64,000 bases of DNA. It comes from Saturnia japonica (lineage: Eukaryota > Arthropoda > Insecta > Lepidoptera > Saturniidae). This document shows, piece after piece, positions 10,931 to 20,727 of this stretch (position 1 is the first letter of the stretch; every line of letters starts with the position of its first letter). Where the stretch lies: the NCBI GenBank assembly GCA_033032175.1, contig CM065328.1, positions 5,890,690 to 5,954,689 of the forward strand, written 5' to 3'. Below the pieces are notes generated by a model. It was not told the DNA's origin and searched no databases. It saw only the letters and a program-made list of their open reading frames with translations. The position numbers were made by a program, and so were the translations under genes.

Positions 10931-11293
10931 GCTTGAACATAATTTATAATGAAGAAATGGAGTTGCAGCTTAGAAGAGAAATATAGGTAATAGACTTCGT
11001 CGGAGCAACTGTGGCACAAGTAACCGGTATAGTGAAAGTGATGAAGAATCGGAAACAATGATCGAAGAACAATGATATCTTGTGGTGTAATTTAAAGAGG
11101 AAAAACAAAGATTGCCAGGGGACAATATTACATTGAGTGCTGAATGAAACCTGGGTCAATAATTCAACATACACATGTTATACGCGTTGTAGTACGTTTT
11201 TAGAATAAATCGGTGAAGTTGACAAAGATCTGAAATATGCCAAAAGAAAAAGTGAAAAATATGATCTGAATATTTATCTATTAATGTGCTGTT
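10931..11293. other. Noncoding, nothing recognised
   Basis: The 76-residue minus frame at 10944-11174 has no recognisable feature. No repeat partner was noticed in this window. Confidence 0.4.
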
Positions 11294-11439
11294 AAAGTAT
11301 TGATATACGCAGAAAGACAAAAAAGGTCAAAAAATATGTCTGGAAAGATATTTAATGAAATATTAAAAAGTATTGATATACGCAGAAAGACAAAAAAGGT
11401 CAAAAAATATGTCTGGAAAGATATTTAATGAAATATTTA
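11294..11439 (+). repeat. Perfect 73-bp direct tandem duplication
   Basis: The unit starting AAAGTATTGATATACGC at 11294 is repeated from 11367, offset exactly 73 bases, with identity up to the last bases of the second copy (GAAATATTAA against GAAATATTTAA). Two units only. Identity implies a recent duplication or an assembly artefact. Confidence 0.9.
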
Positions 11440-13690
11440 AAAAACATTGCTCTCCGTTGGATGTAAGCTACAGTAACAATAATATAAGTAATAACGGGTA
11501 ATTCACCGATGCTTTCACCTCTGATTGGTATTTGTTAAGGTTCGTTCACATGCTATGTATTTTTCTTACGTGGCGCTACAATAGCGGCTTTATTTAAACA
11601 CACAGGTTGGTCTAGTAGTCTATCTTCATATAAATACAAATAAAACAGAACATTACAACAGAACAAAACATAAAAAACAAAATTAAAACAAACTAAATAA
11701 TAAATTAGTAACACAAATTCGCACCAATCTATGCAACCGATTCATTCATAAAGATATTGATTTAGCAGCGCGTGACATAAGACTGTCTCTTTCCTGTATT
11801 AAAGTTCAGGTGTCAAGTGTCTCATTCTAATAGTATTTCTTTTTACGTTTTCATTAAATTTATTTATTGTTAAGACCGTGCGGATGGCCTGTAAGCTAAA
11901 GATGTTAATGCATATGTTGTTTAAAGAGGATAATTTAGAAAATTGTAGAAAGTTCAGTAATTAAATAATATTAATATCTCTAAAATTTAAAATGGTGTAA
12001 ACAAATACGTGTTCATTTAATGTCGCTATTGTAACGCTACGTTGTATATCGCTTTTGAAAATTGTAACGGATACAAAAATATTCAATCAATTTATCAGCA
12101 AGCTCAGGTTTTTTATATGTTCATTTCCTGGCAGCTGTTTATGGGTAGCATTTACCTACAGTTCACTAACGTCACGATATATTCCAAGTTGATGAACGTT
12201 CTATCACGAATTATGACGTCATAATGCACTATATTATATTTAATTGTCAAGATTTGAAACAAGATCTAATTTTTTTTAAATATCAGTTTCATACTTTTTT
12301 TTTCACACTAATAAAAGTAATTAACTGGTTTATTATTCTATAATATATTAATCCTGGTTAATGTTTACTTTTACATTCGAACATTACATTGAAAAAACGT
12401 TGAAATAATCAACAGTATAACATGACAAATAAAAACAACCAAGTAAGTATCCGCTATTGTCTGTTAACTTGGATCAGAAATGTGTATCAATGGCCAACGT
12501 GCCAAATTCCATGAAATTTGCTTAACTAACGTACTTGTTACGAGTATCGTGTACTGGCGGAGTTTGTTACTCGATTATATTCAACAACGTCTATAGGTAT
12601 TGTGACGTGAGTATTTCGGATGTTATTGATTTTGGCAGCCTCACTGCTGACTGTGGTTAGGGTTTAGTCAATACGTATTCGAATGTCAACAATGAAAGTC
12701 TAATATGACTTAAGCCTATAGATAATATTAATATTAAGAAGCCCGGTTGAGTTATGTTGCGGACAGCGAGCCTCCGAAATAAAAATATATTTGTCTATAA
12801 GTTAGGCTACATATATGTACTGAATAAGATGTAATCGTAGTAATAGGTAATTTGTATGTAGAGGAATATGTAGCGTATAAAATCAAAGAGTGCCGACAGT
12901 AAGATATTTTCTGTTTTGGTTATGTTATAATGTATTGTCATTTCATGAGCTGATGGGCTATTCACCCTAGATGGCCTTTAAATAAAATAAAAATAAGAAG
13001 TAGCTTAGACAATGCAAACAATTGTGATCAACCTATCGAAAAGCAATGAACAATAAAATGTAGAATTGTGTTTTATGTTACCAATACCATGCATTCTTCT
13101 TCTTCTTTTTTGTTTAATGGCAACAGTATTCTTGCAAAATTTTGCAACCTTCAAACATAGCTTTAAGAAGATGGGGCCACCCTGGTAAAACCTTCCAGGG
13201 AGTTTTTGTGATAATTTAAAATGCATGTTCCCAGTTATTATTCATAATCCGCATCATTTGTGCTCAATAACCAAACTACAATACGTAAAATGCTATCAAA
13301 ATTACATAATAAAGGGCTAAATAACATGAGTTTATGAATTAAAATAAAATAAAACACCACAAAGCACTCAAGATTCTGTCAAAAACCATTGAGGTATTAT
13401 ATTACTACTAAAAATTTCCTATCATGGATTCAACTCTTTATTCACATTCTGCTCTAAAGTAAACTAAACTTCCATTGAGAAAATATCCAAATAGTAATAA
13501 CGTATAATTCTTTAGAAAAATCTAATATTCTTCTTTGAAATTCAATTTAATAAGCCTTGACTTGCAAAAGACTACAACACCATAGCCGTCAAATTATAAC
13601 AACAAGCAGTCTAGGGATATCAATATATATATATGTGCAATTACCAAATATAATAGCGAAAATAATTTCTAACTTGTCGATTATTATAAC
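11440..13690. other. AT-rich noncoding stretch
   Basis: No gene, no clear element. Small frames at 12042-12224 (plus) and 13005-13226 (minus) have no domain or splice context. Poly-T and TA-rich runs occur throughout. Confidence 0.45.
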
Positions 13691-13714
13691 CGAGCTAGCC
13701 TGAGCAAATGTCCT

Positions 13715-13825
13715 CGAATTAAACACGATCCAAGTTCGAGACGTAGCGGTCGCGGCGGCTGTGTCGGACGCCGAAGTAATTTGAGAAGATACAACGCCTT
13801 GCGTGACTTCGCTGTGTACGCTTTT
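13715..13825. other. CpG-rich unassigned patch
   Basis: About 110 bp with many CpG pairs, including GTAGCGGTCGCGGCGG and GTCGGACGCCGAAG, in surroundings that are mostly AT. A short plus frame across it ends after about 20 codons. No repeat partner was noticed in the window. It could be a promoter, an untranslated exon, or the 5' end of an unknown element. Confidence 0.35.
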
Positions 13826-14788
13826 GCTGAATATTAATTACTGTGCGTCATTTGAAGGTTGTTTCGAGTTGTTACTGAAATGTTGACATGCTTGACGATA
13901 CTGTTAACTTGGAAATTTACATTAATTTGCTATCTATACATTGTTTTCAAACTTACTTATTACTACATGTTTTAAGTGTTTTTTTTTTTTTTTTGAAATG
14001 ACATCGTTGTCAATGTTGATTTATTGACAGTGTTATACTACATAATTATTAAATATATAATACAAATTAAATATGATAAAAGACCTATACTAAATTAATT
14101 CTAAATAACATAAGTAATATATCTAAATAAAATAAAATTACTAAAGGTATTGGATGCCATCCAAATCACCGTCAGAAGGAAAAGTACCAATTATTTTATT
14201 ATATTATTTACCAATTAATTTTTATTATAATTATAATTGGTTATTTTGAGCTTAATATATCTTTACCTTTTTCTAATGCCTCGCCAGCTTTTTAAAGCTT
14301 TACCCTTTTTAAGTGAAACATTCTAAAAGGACGTCGCTACGTGTCATTCGGCCAACGTCGCGCGCCTTGTTGGCTCTTTCCGACTCAACGCTTCCTTTTC
14401 AACATTTAGTAAGCGCTTCTTTCTCTACTACACACATTAAGTACTTTACGTGTAAGTGTATCACAGCGTTGAGTCTTAAGCTAACCTTATAGCTTATTCG
14501 TGAATATAAATGCGTTTAAGTGAATTTAACAATACTATAAAATACATTTAAACTTATAATAAGGCTTCACATGATTTTTGTTTGATTTTTAGCTGTACAG
14601 ATAACAGCTGCTTTGTTGAAAATGAATTGAAATGTATGTTTTCATTTACATATTTTAAGAGTTCTCTTACAGCAAGACTTTTAAAATCTTTTTCTAGTTG
14701 ACTTTTCTGTCGGGTGTCTTACCACCATTGTTTGGTCACTAAGCCCCTGTTAATGGTCTATTGGTGAACACTATAGAAACCGGCTTAT
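13826..14788. other. Noncoding, with a second CpG-rich patch
   Basis: Mostly AT-rich, with poly-T at 13979-13994. 14330-14400 is CpG-rich (GTCGCTACGTGTCATTCGGC, then GTCGCGCGCC). It may belong to the decayed Gypsy element that follows, but nothing codes and the link is a guess. Confidence 0.35.
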
Positions 14789-15269
14789 CTATATCGCTAA
14801 TGTTAACTCCTGAAGGTCAAGTGGCAACAGTTTGTCCTTCTCCGGGCCACGCTGCATTCCCATAACAAACCGGTCACGAAGCGCCTCTTCTACGTTCAGG
14901 AACCCGCAATGAGCCGTTAATCCACGTAGCCTCGCAGCCCACTGCGATAATGTTTCTTCGGGACTTTGAGTTGCAGCATAGAAATTATACCTCTCACCAA
15001 ATCCACATTTTTTTGACGTAAAATGATTGTCGAGAAGCGTGAGAATGTCATCGTACGGCACCTGTGTCAGTTCTTTCGGTAACGCTAAATGGGCTGCCAG
15101 TGCATAAGTGCTGTCGGCGAGTGCGCTTAGCAATATTGCCCGTCTCTTCACTCCCTGCGAGTCCTTCACTTGGTCGATGTCGTTCGCAATGTACCATTGT
15201 GAAATCCATTGTTTATAATTTTGCCATGTATGGATATTGTGGTCAAAACTCGATAAAATCCCAAAGTGA
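14789..15269 (-). pseudogene. Gypsy-type Gag fragment
   Basis: The frame is open from about 15269 (no ATG there) and reads HTWQNYKQWISQWY, then KDSQGVKRRAILLSALAD, LPKELTQVPYDDILTLLDNHF, AATQSPEETLSQWAARLRGL and EEALRDRFVMGM. This is the capsid-region pattern of retrotransposon Gag; it would package element RNA in cytoplasmic particles. It ends at a stop soon after LQELTLA, where Gag should continue to a zinc knuckle, so the protein is cut short. An ATG-initiated version would begin near 15169, but the upstream homology shows that is not the true start. Confidence 0.75.
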
Positions 15270-15296
15270 GACTTTTTTTTTTACGCGTTGCGGGTA

Positions 15297-15306
15297 CTCG
15301 TCGCCA
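15297..15306 (-). other. Primer-binding-site candidate of the Gypsy remnant
   Basis: TGGCGACGAG on the minus strand, one base after the CA end of the LTR-like sequence. Minus-strand priming sites of LTR elements begin TGG, pairing with the CCA end of a tRNA. The tRNA is not identified. Confidence 0.5.
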
Positions 15307-15307
15307 C

Positions 15308-15660
15308 TGATATGCATGCGAACGTAAGGACAAGTGAAACAGCCCGTAGCTAGTAGCACACTGAGTTTATTTGCTTTTTTTTTTAAATTGACTACACTGT
15401 TAGCCTTAGGGGCCCTATCCAAAAACAAAGCCGCTACGGCTTTTACAGCTTCACCGAACTTGGGGGCAAGCGCTTAGGGCACTCAGCCGCGAAAGTTTTG
15501 GACGACTCGCACGAGGGTGCTAGAGTGGCCGAACCTCGGCTCGGGAGGTCGTCACACATGTGAATAGGTCGCGATCTGGCTAATTCTTTACTCCTACGAA
15601 TTCGAGCTACCAAGCGACGTTACTTATATAGGAGTGGATGCAACCACCTTCATATTATCA
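15308..15660 (-). repeat. LTR-like sequence of the Gypsy remnant
   Basis: Shares CCGAGGTTCGGCCACT, TAAGCGCT, GGTGAAGCTGTAAAAGCC and GGCTAACAGTGTA in order with 34500-34710 on the plus strand. The outer end is not sharply defined. Confidence 0.55.
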
Positions 15661-16432
15661 AGATAATATACAACAAATTCCTTGGACGTTTACCGTAAAT
15701 TTGGAAAAATAATACATAATTATATAGACTGAACTACAGATTTATCGTATTACATTAAGTGAGCAATTCTTGTATATATGTAATTGGTTTCTCGAAAACG
15801 GCTCTAGCGATTTCGATGAAACTTTGCATTTATATAATATTTGACATTCCAAGTTTACTTTGATAGGTTTTTTTTTATACCGAACACAGCTCGGCCGCTC
15901 AGATATTTATGTTAATACAAATAGCGCGCAAATTACTAGAAAGTTTTCATAAAAACGTGCATATAGCATATTAGTAGTTTATCTTTTGAGGTACATAGTA
16001 GGTTACTTTTATGAATAAAACATCAAAAAAAATAATTATTATTTATAAAAATTGAAAGAGTTATTACTTGGAGCCTGTTGAAAGAAATAGGGTGTCATTC
16101 ATCCTAATTAAATTTAGATTCCGAAGAATAGGAAAAAGATTTCTCTAAGTAACATTTTACATTTTTTATATTATACATAAGTTTCACTTCTTATAAAGTA
16201 CTGATTTCCAGTTTAATAAAAAATTTCAGTCCCAATAAAATAAACTTGAAAAAATATTACTAAAGCTTTATTATTCAATGGTATAAGGATTAATATAAAT
16301 ATAGAATAACCATAAGCTTATAATATAGTATAGTTAACACATAACCACATACAACACATACTGCTATTTTCATTCAATTCACATAAATGCAAACTTTTTG
16401 TTTTGATATGTTTATTAACAACCGCCCTGTCC
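15661..16432. other. Noncoding with a repeat fragment
   Basis: 15755-15860 (AATTGGTTTCTCGAAAACGG, ACTTTGCATTTATATAATAT) is matched in antisense by 52018-52095 and by 52305-52335. The rest is AT-rich and anonymous. Confidence 0.45.
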
Positions 16433-16436
16433 CCAT

Positions 16437-16743
16437 AGTTAAATTTCGGGAGCACTGCCGAGGGTTTTTAAAAAGTCTAAGACAAGACTGATTCTCAAGA
16501 AGCTTTATTAAGAATGCTTTTATTTGTTACAAATGTCTCTTTTATAAACTCTTATTCTATAAACACAAAGTGGGGCTGTTTACTATGAAATAATGAGAAA
16601 TATGTCGCAATACATTCAGTCAAAACACCAGGTGTCTATCAGTAGTTTGCAGACATAATATGGGTTAAAAACGTAACATCAGCATTTCTAACGTATGTAC
16701 CAATTAACAAGACGTAATAAGAGAGGGTACAGACTGCATAACT
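16437..16743 (-). repeat. Errantivirus 3' LTR
   Basis: 307 bp, ends AGTTA and TAACT on the minus strand. Identical by eye to 20417-20723. The last codons of env run into it. Confidence 0.92.
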
Positions 16744-18446
16744 CCTCCCCCCTCAAGTTCGAAATTATCAGAGGGATGATTATCACTATGATTATTTCGA
16801 TAGCAATAATTTTTACAAAAACTGAGCTTATATACTAAGAATACAAGAATTAATAGAAATATAATCACATATAACAATAAAGTTCCGGCACTAACACTTT
16901 TTACATTAATAATTCTTTCACTTGATGTTTTTAGTTCACTTTCACTGATTTTTAAAAGATTATTTAAATGTTGAAGATTTATTAATTCACTGTTATCCAA
17001 ATTGATGGGTTCACGTTGCAATTGTTGCTCAGTAATTGTTATTTCGGGAAGATTAATAATCGGTAATTTTGACATCTTCAAATTACTCGTAGTAATATGG
17101 TGAGCTTTTAGCGTAATTTCACCAATTTTAACATCGCAATGGTCATCTAGGACGAGGAAGTATGTCCCTTCTATATTTTCTTTCGTTATTTCGTCGTTAC
17201 AAATTTTTGATAATATATTCTCAGCGTTACTATGAAGAATCCATCTCTCTTTTCCAATTGGTTGTATCTTAATGGTCTTGATTTCAACTGGTACTGGATG
17301 ACAAGAACTCGTATTCGAAGAAAATTGAATTAATGCTGTTATGCAAGTGTCTTCTGAAGTTGTTCGAGAATCATCCTCGTGACACAGGAACATTTCGTCG
17401 TGAAGTTCATTACAAGGTAAAGTGAGCGAGACAAATTTAGACCCTTTTACTAATAGGTAAGGAAATTTAGGAATAATGATGGTGGTATGATTAGAAGGAT
17501 TGGTCATAGGTATTGGAATTGCTCTGTAGTATGTATAAATTTCATCTCTAATTATTGGTATATCTAAAATGAATGTTATTTGACTTCCTTTTGTATAAGC
17601 TTTAAGCTCTATACATTGCTCTATTTTAACTAAACTGTCATAACTTACTGGATACACAAGTTTGTAGAATTTCTCTATCTTTTTTAACAATTCTAATAAT
17701 TCATTTGAGTTTATAAGAGATTGGTGTAATATTTTTAATTTACTGAATGCCAAAGAAGTTTCAATTTCATTCAACCGAATGTAGAGTAGTTGAAAATTAT
17801 GGAAAAATAAATTATAAACATTAATAAAATTATGGGTAGTTATATCAATATTAGTTTGATTTATTAATTTTTTTATTTCTCGTAACTCTTTATCTATTCG
17901 AATGAAATTGTCCTTCGTGAAATTTGTTATCTTTATCATTGATTCAGAAATATCTGATATTAAGGTTACCTTTTTAATGAGTGTATTTTGGCGTGTCGTT
18001 AGAGAATCAATCATATTTTCATATCTTAAAGCATCATTATGATCTAAGTTACCAGTTATAAGCTTAATAATAGATCCAAGAGGATTGAGAAGTCCACGTT
18101 TAATTCTAGTTGATGGAGATAACTGTTCTAATTTTTGAATACTAATATTCATTACATAATTCGTTTGAAGCTTTACATTAAAAAGTTGAACATTAGATGT
18201 TTCATTATCAAAATGTGTTTTTAAATATTGATTAAATTTAGTATATCTTTTTATATTGAATTCTAAATCCTCACGTATCAGACTTAAATCTAAAATCTTA
18301 ATTATTGTCCACTTATCATAACTTACACTAGCTTGACCTTGTTTCACAAGGACTATACCGGGATTTTTATCGATTCTGTGAAGTTGAAGGGCGTGAATCC
18401 TGATGATCAGAGCCAGGAGCCCGAGGAGGTACCTGCGAAGGTCGTT
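16704..18446 (-). CDS. env: Errantivirus envelope glycoprotein
   Basis: The frame is open from 18446 to the stop at 16704 (about 580 codons) and has no ATG in its first part; a GTG at 18347 is not a credible start. The first codons read RRYLLGLLALIIRIHA, a good signal peptide, and overlap the end of pol in another frame; an acceptor-like CTTCGCAG lies just before. A furin-type site RIKR followed by GLLNPLGS marks the surface and fusion subunits, about 115 residues in. A single membrane segment (LLLYVIIFLLILVFLVY) lies near the C terminus, before a short cytoplasmic tail. Such proteins are of the baculovirus F type and are translated from a spliced RNA whose start codon comes from the leader. 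The frame has no stops. Whether it is made is unknown. Confidence 0.85.
   Translation of the reverse strand, partial: NDLRRYLLGLLALIIRIHALQLHRIDKNPGIVLVKQGQASVSYDKWTIIKILDLSLIREDLEFNIKRYTKFNQYLKTHFDNETSNVQLFNVKLQTNYVMNISIQKLEQLSPSTRIKRGLLNPLGSIIKLITGNLDHNDALRYENMIDSLTTRQNTLIKKVTLISDISESMIKITNFTKDNFIRIDKELREIKKLINQTNIDITTHNFINVYNLFFHNFQLLYIRLNEIETSLAFSKLKILHQSLINSNELLELLKKIEKFYKLVYPVSYDSLVKIEQCIELKAYTKGSQITFILDIPIIRDEIYTYYRAIPIPMTNPSNHTTIIIPKFPYLLVKGSKFVSLTLPCNELHDEMFLCHEDDSRTTSEDTCITALIQFSSNTSSCHPVPVEIKTIKIQPIGKERWILHSNAENILSKICNDEITKENIEGTYFLVLDDHCDVKIGEITLKAHHITTSNLKMSKLPIINLPEITITEQQLQREPINLDNSELINLQHLNNLLKISESELKTSSERIINVKSVSAGTLLLYVIIFLLILVFLVYKLSFCKNYCYRNNHSDNHPSDNFELEGGGVMQSVPSLITSC
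16744..16755 (-). other. Errantivirus polypurine tract
   Basis: On the minus strand TGAGGGGGGAGG directly abuts the 3' LTR. It primes plus-strand DNA synthesis and here also encodes the EGGG of the env tail. Confidence 0.85.
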
Positions 18447-20349
18447 TTATATCCTTAATAGGCACGTTTGTTTTTCGAGTTTTCATTTTTACAGGACAGA
18501 TATTTCTGTCAATTTTACCATATACTTGTGCTTTTTGATAACGCGGTTTATCTTTACTTCGCCTTGTATTAACACCTTTTACAAATATAGTGTCCTCTTC
18601 TTGAATATCAAATGATGTTTCACCACCACGTTTTGTTTTAATCTTTTCTTTATTTTCAATTACTTTGTCTGTTAAATATTTATAAAGATATTTCGTTCGT
18701 TTCATATGATCGTTTACTAATTGTTGCGTATATTGTTTGTTAAAGTTTACTTCAAAAGTACTATTAGAATCAGTGTGTCCAAAAACTACTTCAAATGGTG
18801 TAAGACCAGTCGTTGAGTGAATGGTTTGATTGTATGACATAATTGCATAAGTCATAACGTTAGCCGCGTCAGTTATTTTATGTTCATATTTAGCGATACG
18901 ATATATTTCTAAAATAGTTGAATGGAATCTTTCAATTAAACCCATAGAATTAGGATTATGTGGAGTGCTTATGTGTAATTCTATTTTATAAAATTGTAAT
19001 GTTTCTTTTAAAAGTGTATTGTTGAATTCAGTACCAGAATCAGCACTGATCTTATTTGGTACGCCATAAAATGAGAAAAATTTAATTAAGGCACGAACTA
19101 CTTCAGGTGTAGAGCGATTGGATATTTCAAAAGCCTGACCTAGTTTACTGAAAGCATCTATTATGGTAAGGAAGTAGCTTCCTTCTATAGAGAATATATC
19201 TATAAATATTTCAGCAAAAGGTTTTGTTTGAGTTTGCGTTAACATTAATTCTGGTTTTAAAGGTTTGCGATCATATTTTAGAGTTTTACAAGTTTCACAA
19301 GAATTGATTACAGAAGCGACTGTTATATCCATATTTGTCCAAAAATAATTACGCTTTAATTTCATAAGAGTTTCTTTGATTCCACGGTGACTTGTTTTAC
19401 CTTGATGATAAGCAAGTATAGTGGCACGTTGCTCTTTTTCATCACCTAAGTATATAACTCTTTTAGTACATTCATATATTTTGACGGTATCTTTTTTAAA
19501 TAGTTTTATCACGGCATTTGTAAATTGTTTACGGTGAATTTCGCTCTCAAAGTAAAAGAAATATTTAATTTTAGGTTTTATATATTCTAAAAGAAATTTC
19601 TTAACAAGGTTAGTGTTGTTTACAGGTAAATGTACTTCCAAAATTTTTTGTTTTTCATGTGATAAGTCTTTTATTGATAATTGGTTTCTGTTCCAAGTAA
19701 AAATAAGGATTTGATTAGGTTTTGTGTCGATGGCTTCTTCAATAATGGGAATACCATTCGTATCAATATCTTCAGCAGAATGTATGGTTTCCGGTAATGA
19801 ACAGGCAGTAATAGTACTGGATGAAGGAGAACGAATTGGGTGAGTTAAAGTCTTATCGGAATCTGAAGGAATAGTTAACGTTTCTGATGAGTCTGAAATT
19901 AGTATTGGACTCTCAGATCGTTCAGTGTCACTCACGTTTACTCGTAAGGACATATCGTCCTTTAATATATTTAATTTAATTCGTGATAGAGCATCAGCAT
20001 TACTATTTTGTTTACCGTTCTTGTATATTATGTCAAAATCGAACTCAGCTAGTCTCAATTTCCATCTAGTAAGTTTACTATTAGGTTCTTTCAGTGAATT
20101 TAACCATGCTAAAGGTCTGTGGTCAGTAAATATTGTGAATTTGCGTCCATACAGGTAAGGACGGAAGTGTTTTACTGCCCAAACGATGGCTAACAGTTCC
20201 TTTTCTATTGTACTGTAACGTGTTTCTGCATCATTAAGAGTACGACTTGCATATGCGATAGGTTTTTCATTTCCAACTGATCCTTGTGAAATAGATGCGG
20301 AACCCGACGTTAACTTATTTATTGGTTCGTAGATACTCAAAATCTGCAC
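18367..20349 (-). CDS. pol: Errantivirus Pol remnant: partial RNase H and integrase
   Basis: 660 open codons. Residues 22-125 are RNase H from about the third strand on (KPIAYASRTLNDAETRYSTI, then FTDHRPLAWL at 74-83); the usual opening TDAS motif with the first catalytic Asp is replaced by sequence at the deletion junction. Integrase follows: zinc-binding H315, H321, C351 and C354, then a catalytic triad D384, D437 and E473 with 35 residues between the last two. A basic C-terminal region completes it. The integrase looks intact. The frame has no ATG at its start: in complete elements Pol follows Gag by frameshift, so this deleted copy probably cannot express it normally. Protease and RT are lost. 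Confidence 0.88.
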   Translation of the reverse strand: MQILSIYEPINKLTSGSASISQGSVGNEKPIAYASRTLNDAETRYSTIEKELLAIVWAVKHFRPYLYGRKFTIFTDHRPLAWLNSLKEPNSKLTRWKLRLAEFDFDIIYKNGKQNSNADALSRIKLNILKDDMSLRVNVSDTERSESPILISDSSETLTIPSDSDKTLTHPIRSPSSSTITACSLPETIHSAEDIDTNGIPIIEEAIDTKPNQILIFTWNRNQLSIKDLSHEKQKILEVHLPVNNTNLVKKFLLEYIKPKIKYFFYFESEIHRKQFTNAVIKLFKKDTVKIYECTKRVIYLGDEKEQRATILAYHQGKTSHRGIKETLMKLKRNYFWTNMDITVASVINSCETCKTLKYDRKPLKPELMLTQTQTKPFAEIFIDIFSIEGSYFLTIIDAFSKLGQAFEISNRSTPEVVRALIKFFSFYGVPNKISADSGTEFNNTLLKETLQFYKIELHISTPHNPNSMGLIERFHSTILEIYRIAKYEHKITDAANVMTYAIMSYNQTIHSTTGLTPFEVVFGHTDSNSTFEVNFNKQYTQQLVNDHMKRTKYLYKYLTDKVIENKEKIKTKRGGETSFDIQEEDTIFVKGVNTRRSKDKPRYQKAQVYGKIDRNICPVKMKTRKTNVPIKDIKRPSQVPPRAPGSDHQDSRPSTSQNR

Positions 20350-20399
20350 ATGAGACCGATTTGTAAGACTCGAACACAGACTTTTATTGTTGATTGAGT

Positions 20400-20417
20400 A
20401 TCCTACCGGCTGCGCCA
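20400..20417 (-). other. Errantivirus primer-binding site (tRNA-Ser type)
   Basis: On the minus strand TGGCGCAGCCGGTAGGAT begins right at the inner end of the 5' LTR. It matches the 3' end expected of a serine tRNA, the primer used by several insect errantiviruses such as 297 and 17.6. It is intact, so the RNA could still be reverse transcribed with enzymes supplied in trans. Confidence 0.85.
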
Positions 20418-20723
20418 GTTAAATTTCGGGAGCACTGCCGAGGGTTTTTAAAAAGTCTAAGACAAGACTGATTCTCAAGAAGCTTTATTAAGAATGCTTT
20501 TATTTGTTACAAATGTCTCTTTTATAAACTCTTATTCTATAAACACAAAGTGGGGCTGTTTACTATGAAATAATGAGAAATATGTCGCAATACATTCAGT
20601 CAAAACACCAGGTGTCTATCAGTAGTTTGCAGACATAATATGGGTTAAAAACGTAACATCAGCATTTCTAACGTATGTACCAATTAACAAGACGTAATAA
20701 GAGAGGGTACAGACTGCATAACT
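20417..20723 (-). repeat. Errantivirus 5' LTR
   Basis: 307 bp, identical by eye to 16437-16743. It would carry the promoter of the genomic and env RNAs. Confidence 0.92.
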
Positions 20724-20727
20724 CCAT

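Larger units (their letters stand above)
14789..15660 (-). mobile_element. 5' remnant of a Gypsy-type LTR retrotransposon
   Basis: Read on the minus strand: LTR-like sequence with TATATAAG near 15630, GC-rich U3/R, AATAAA near 15368, ending CA at about 15308; then TGGCGACGAG, a tRNA primer-binding-site candidate starting at about 15306; then a gag frame to 14789. This is the normal order of an LTR retrotransposon 5' end. Protease and polymerase are missing beyond 14789. Confidence 0.65.
16433..20727 (-). mobile_element. Young, internally deleted errantivirus (gypsy-type endogenous retrovirus)
   Basis: The 4287-bp element (16437-20723) is bounded by two 307-bp LTRs that I read as identical and by a 4-bp direct repeat CCAT at 16433-16436 and 20724-20727. 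On the minus strand the order is 5' LTR, tRNA-Ser-type primer site, the end of pol (RNase H, integrase), env, polypurine tract and 3' LTR. Gag, protease and RT are missing, so the copy is about half the 7-9 kb usual for the group. LTRs with AGTTA..TAACT ends, 4-bp target duplication, the serine tRNA primer and an env of the baculovirus-F-like type are all errantivirus traits. Identical LTRs mean the insertion is recent. Confidence 0.92.
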
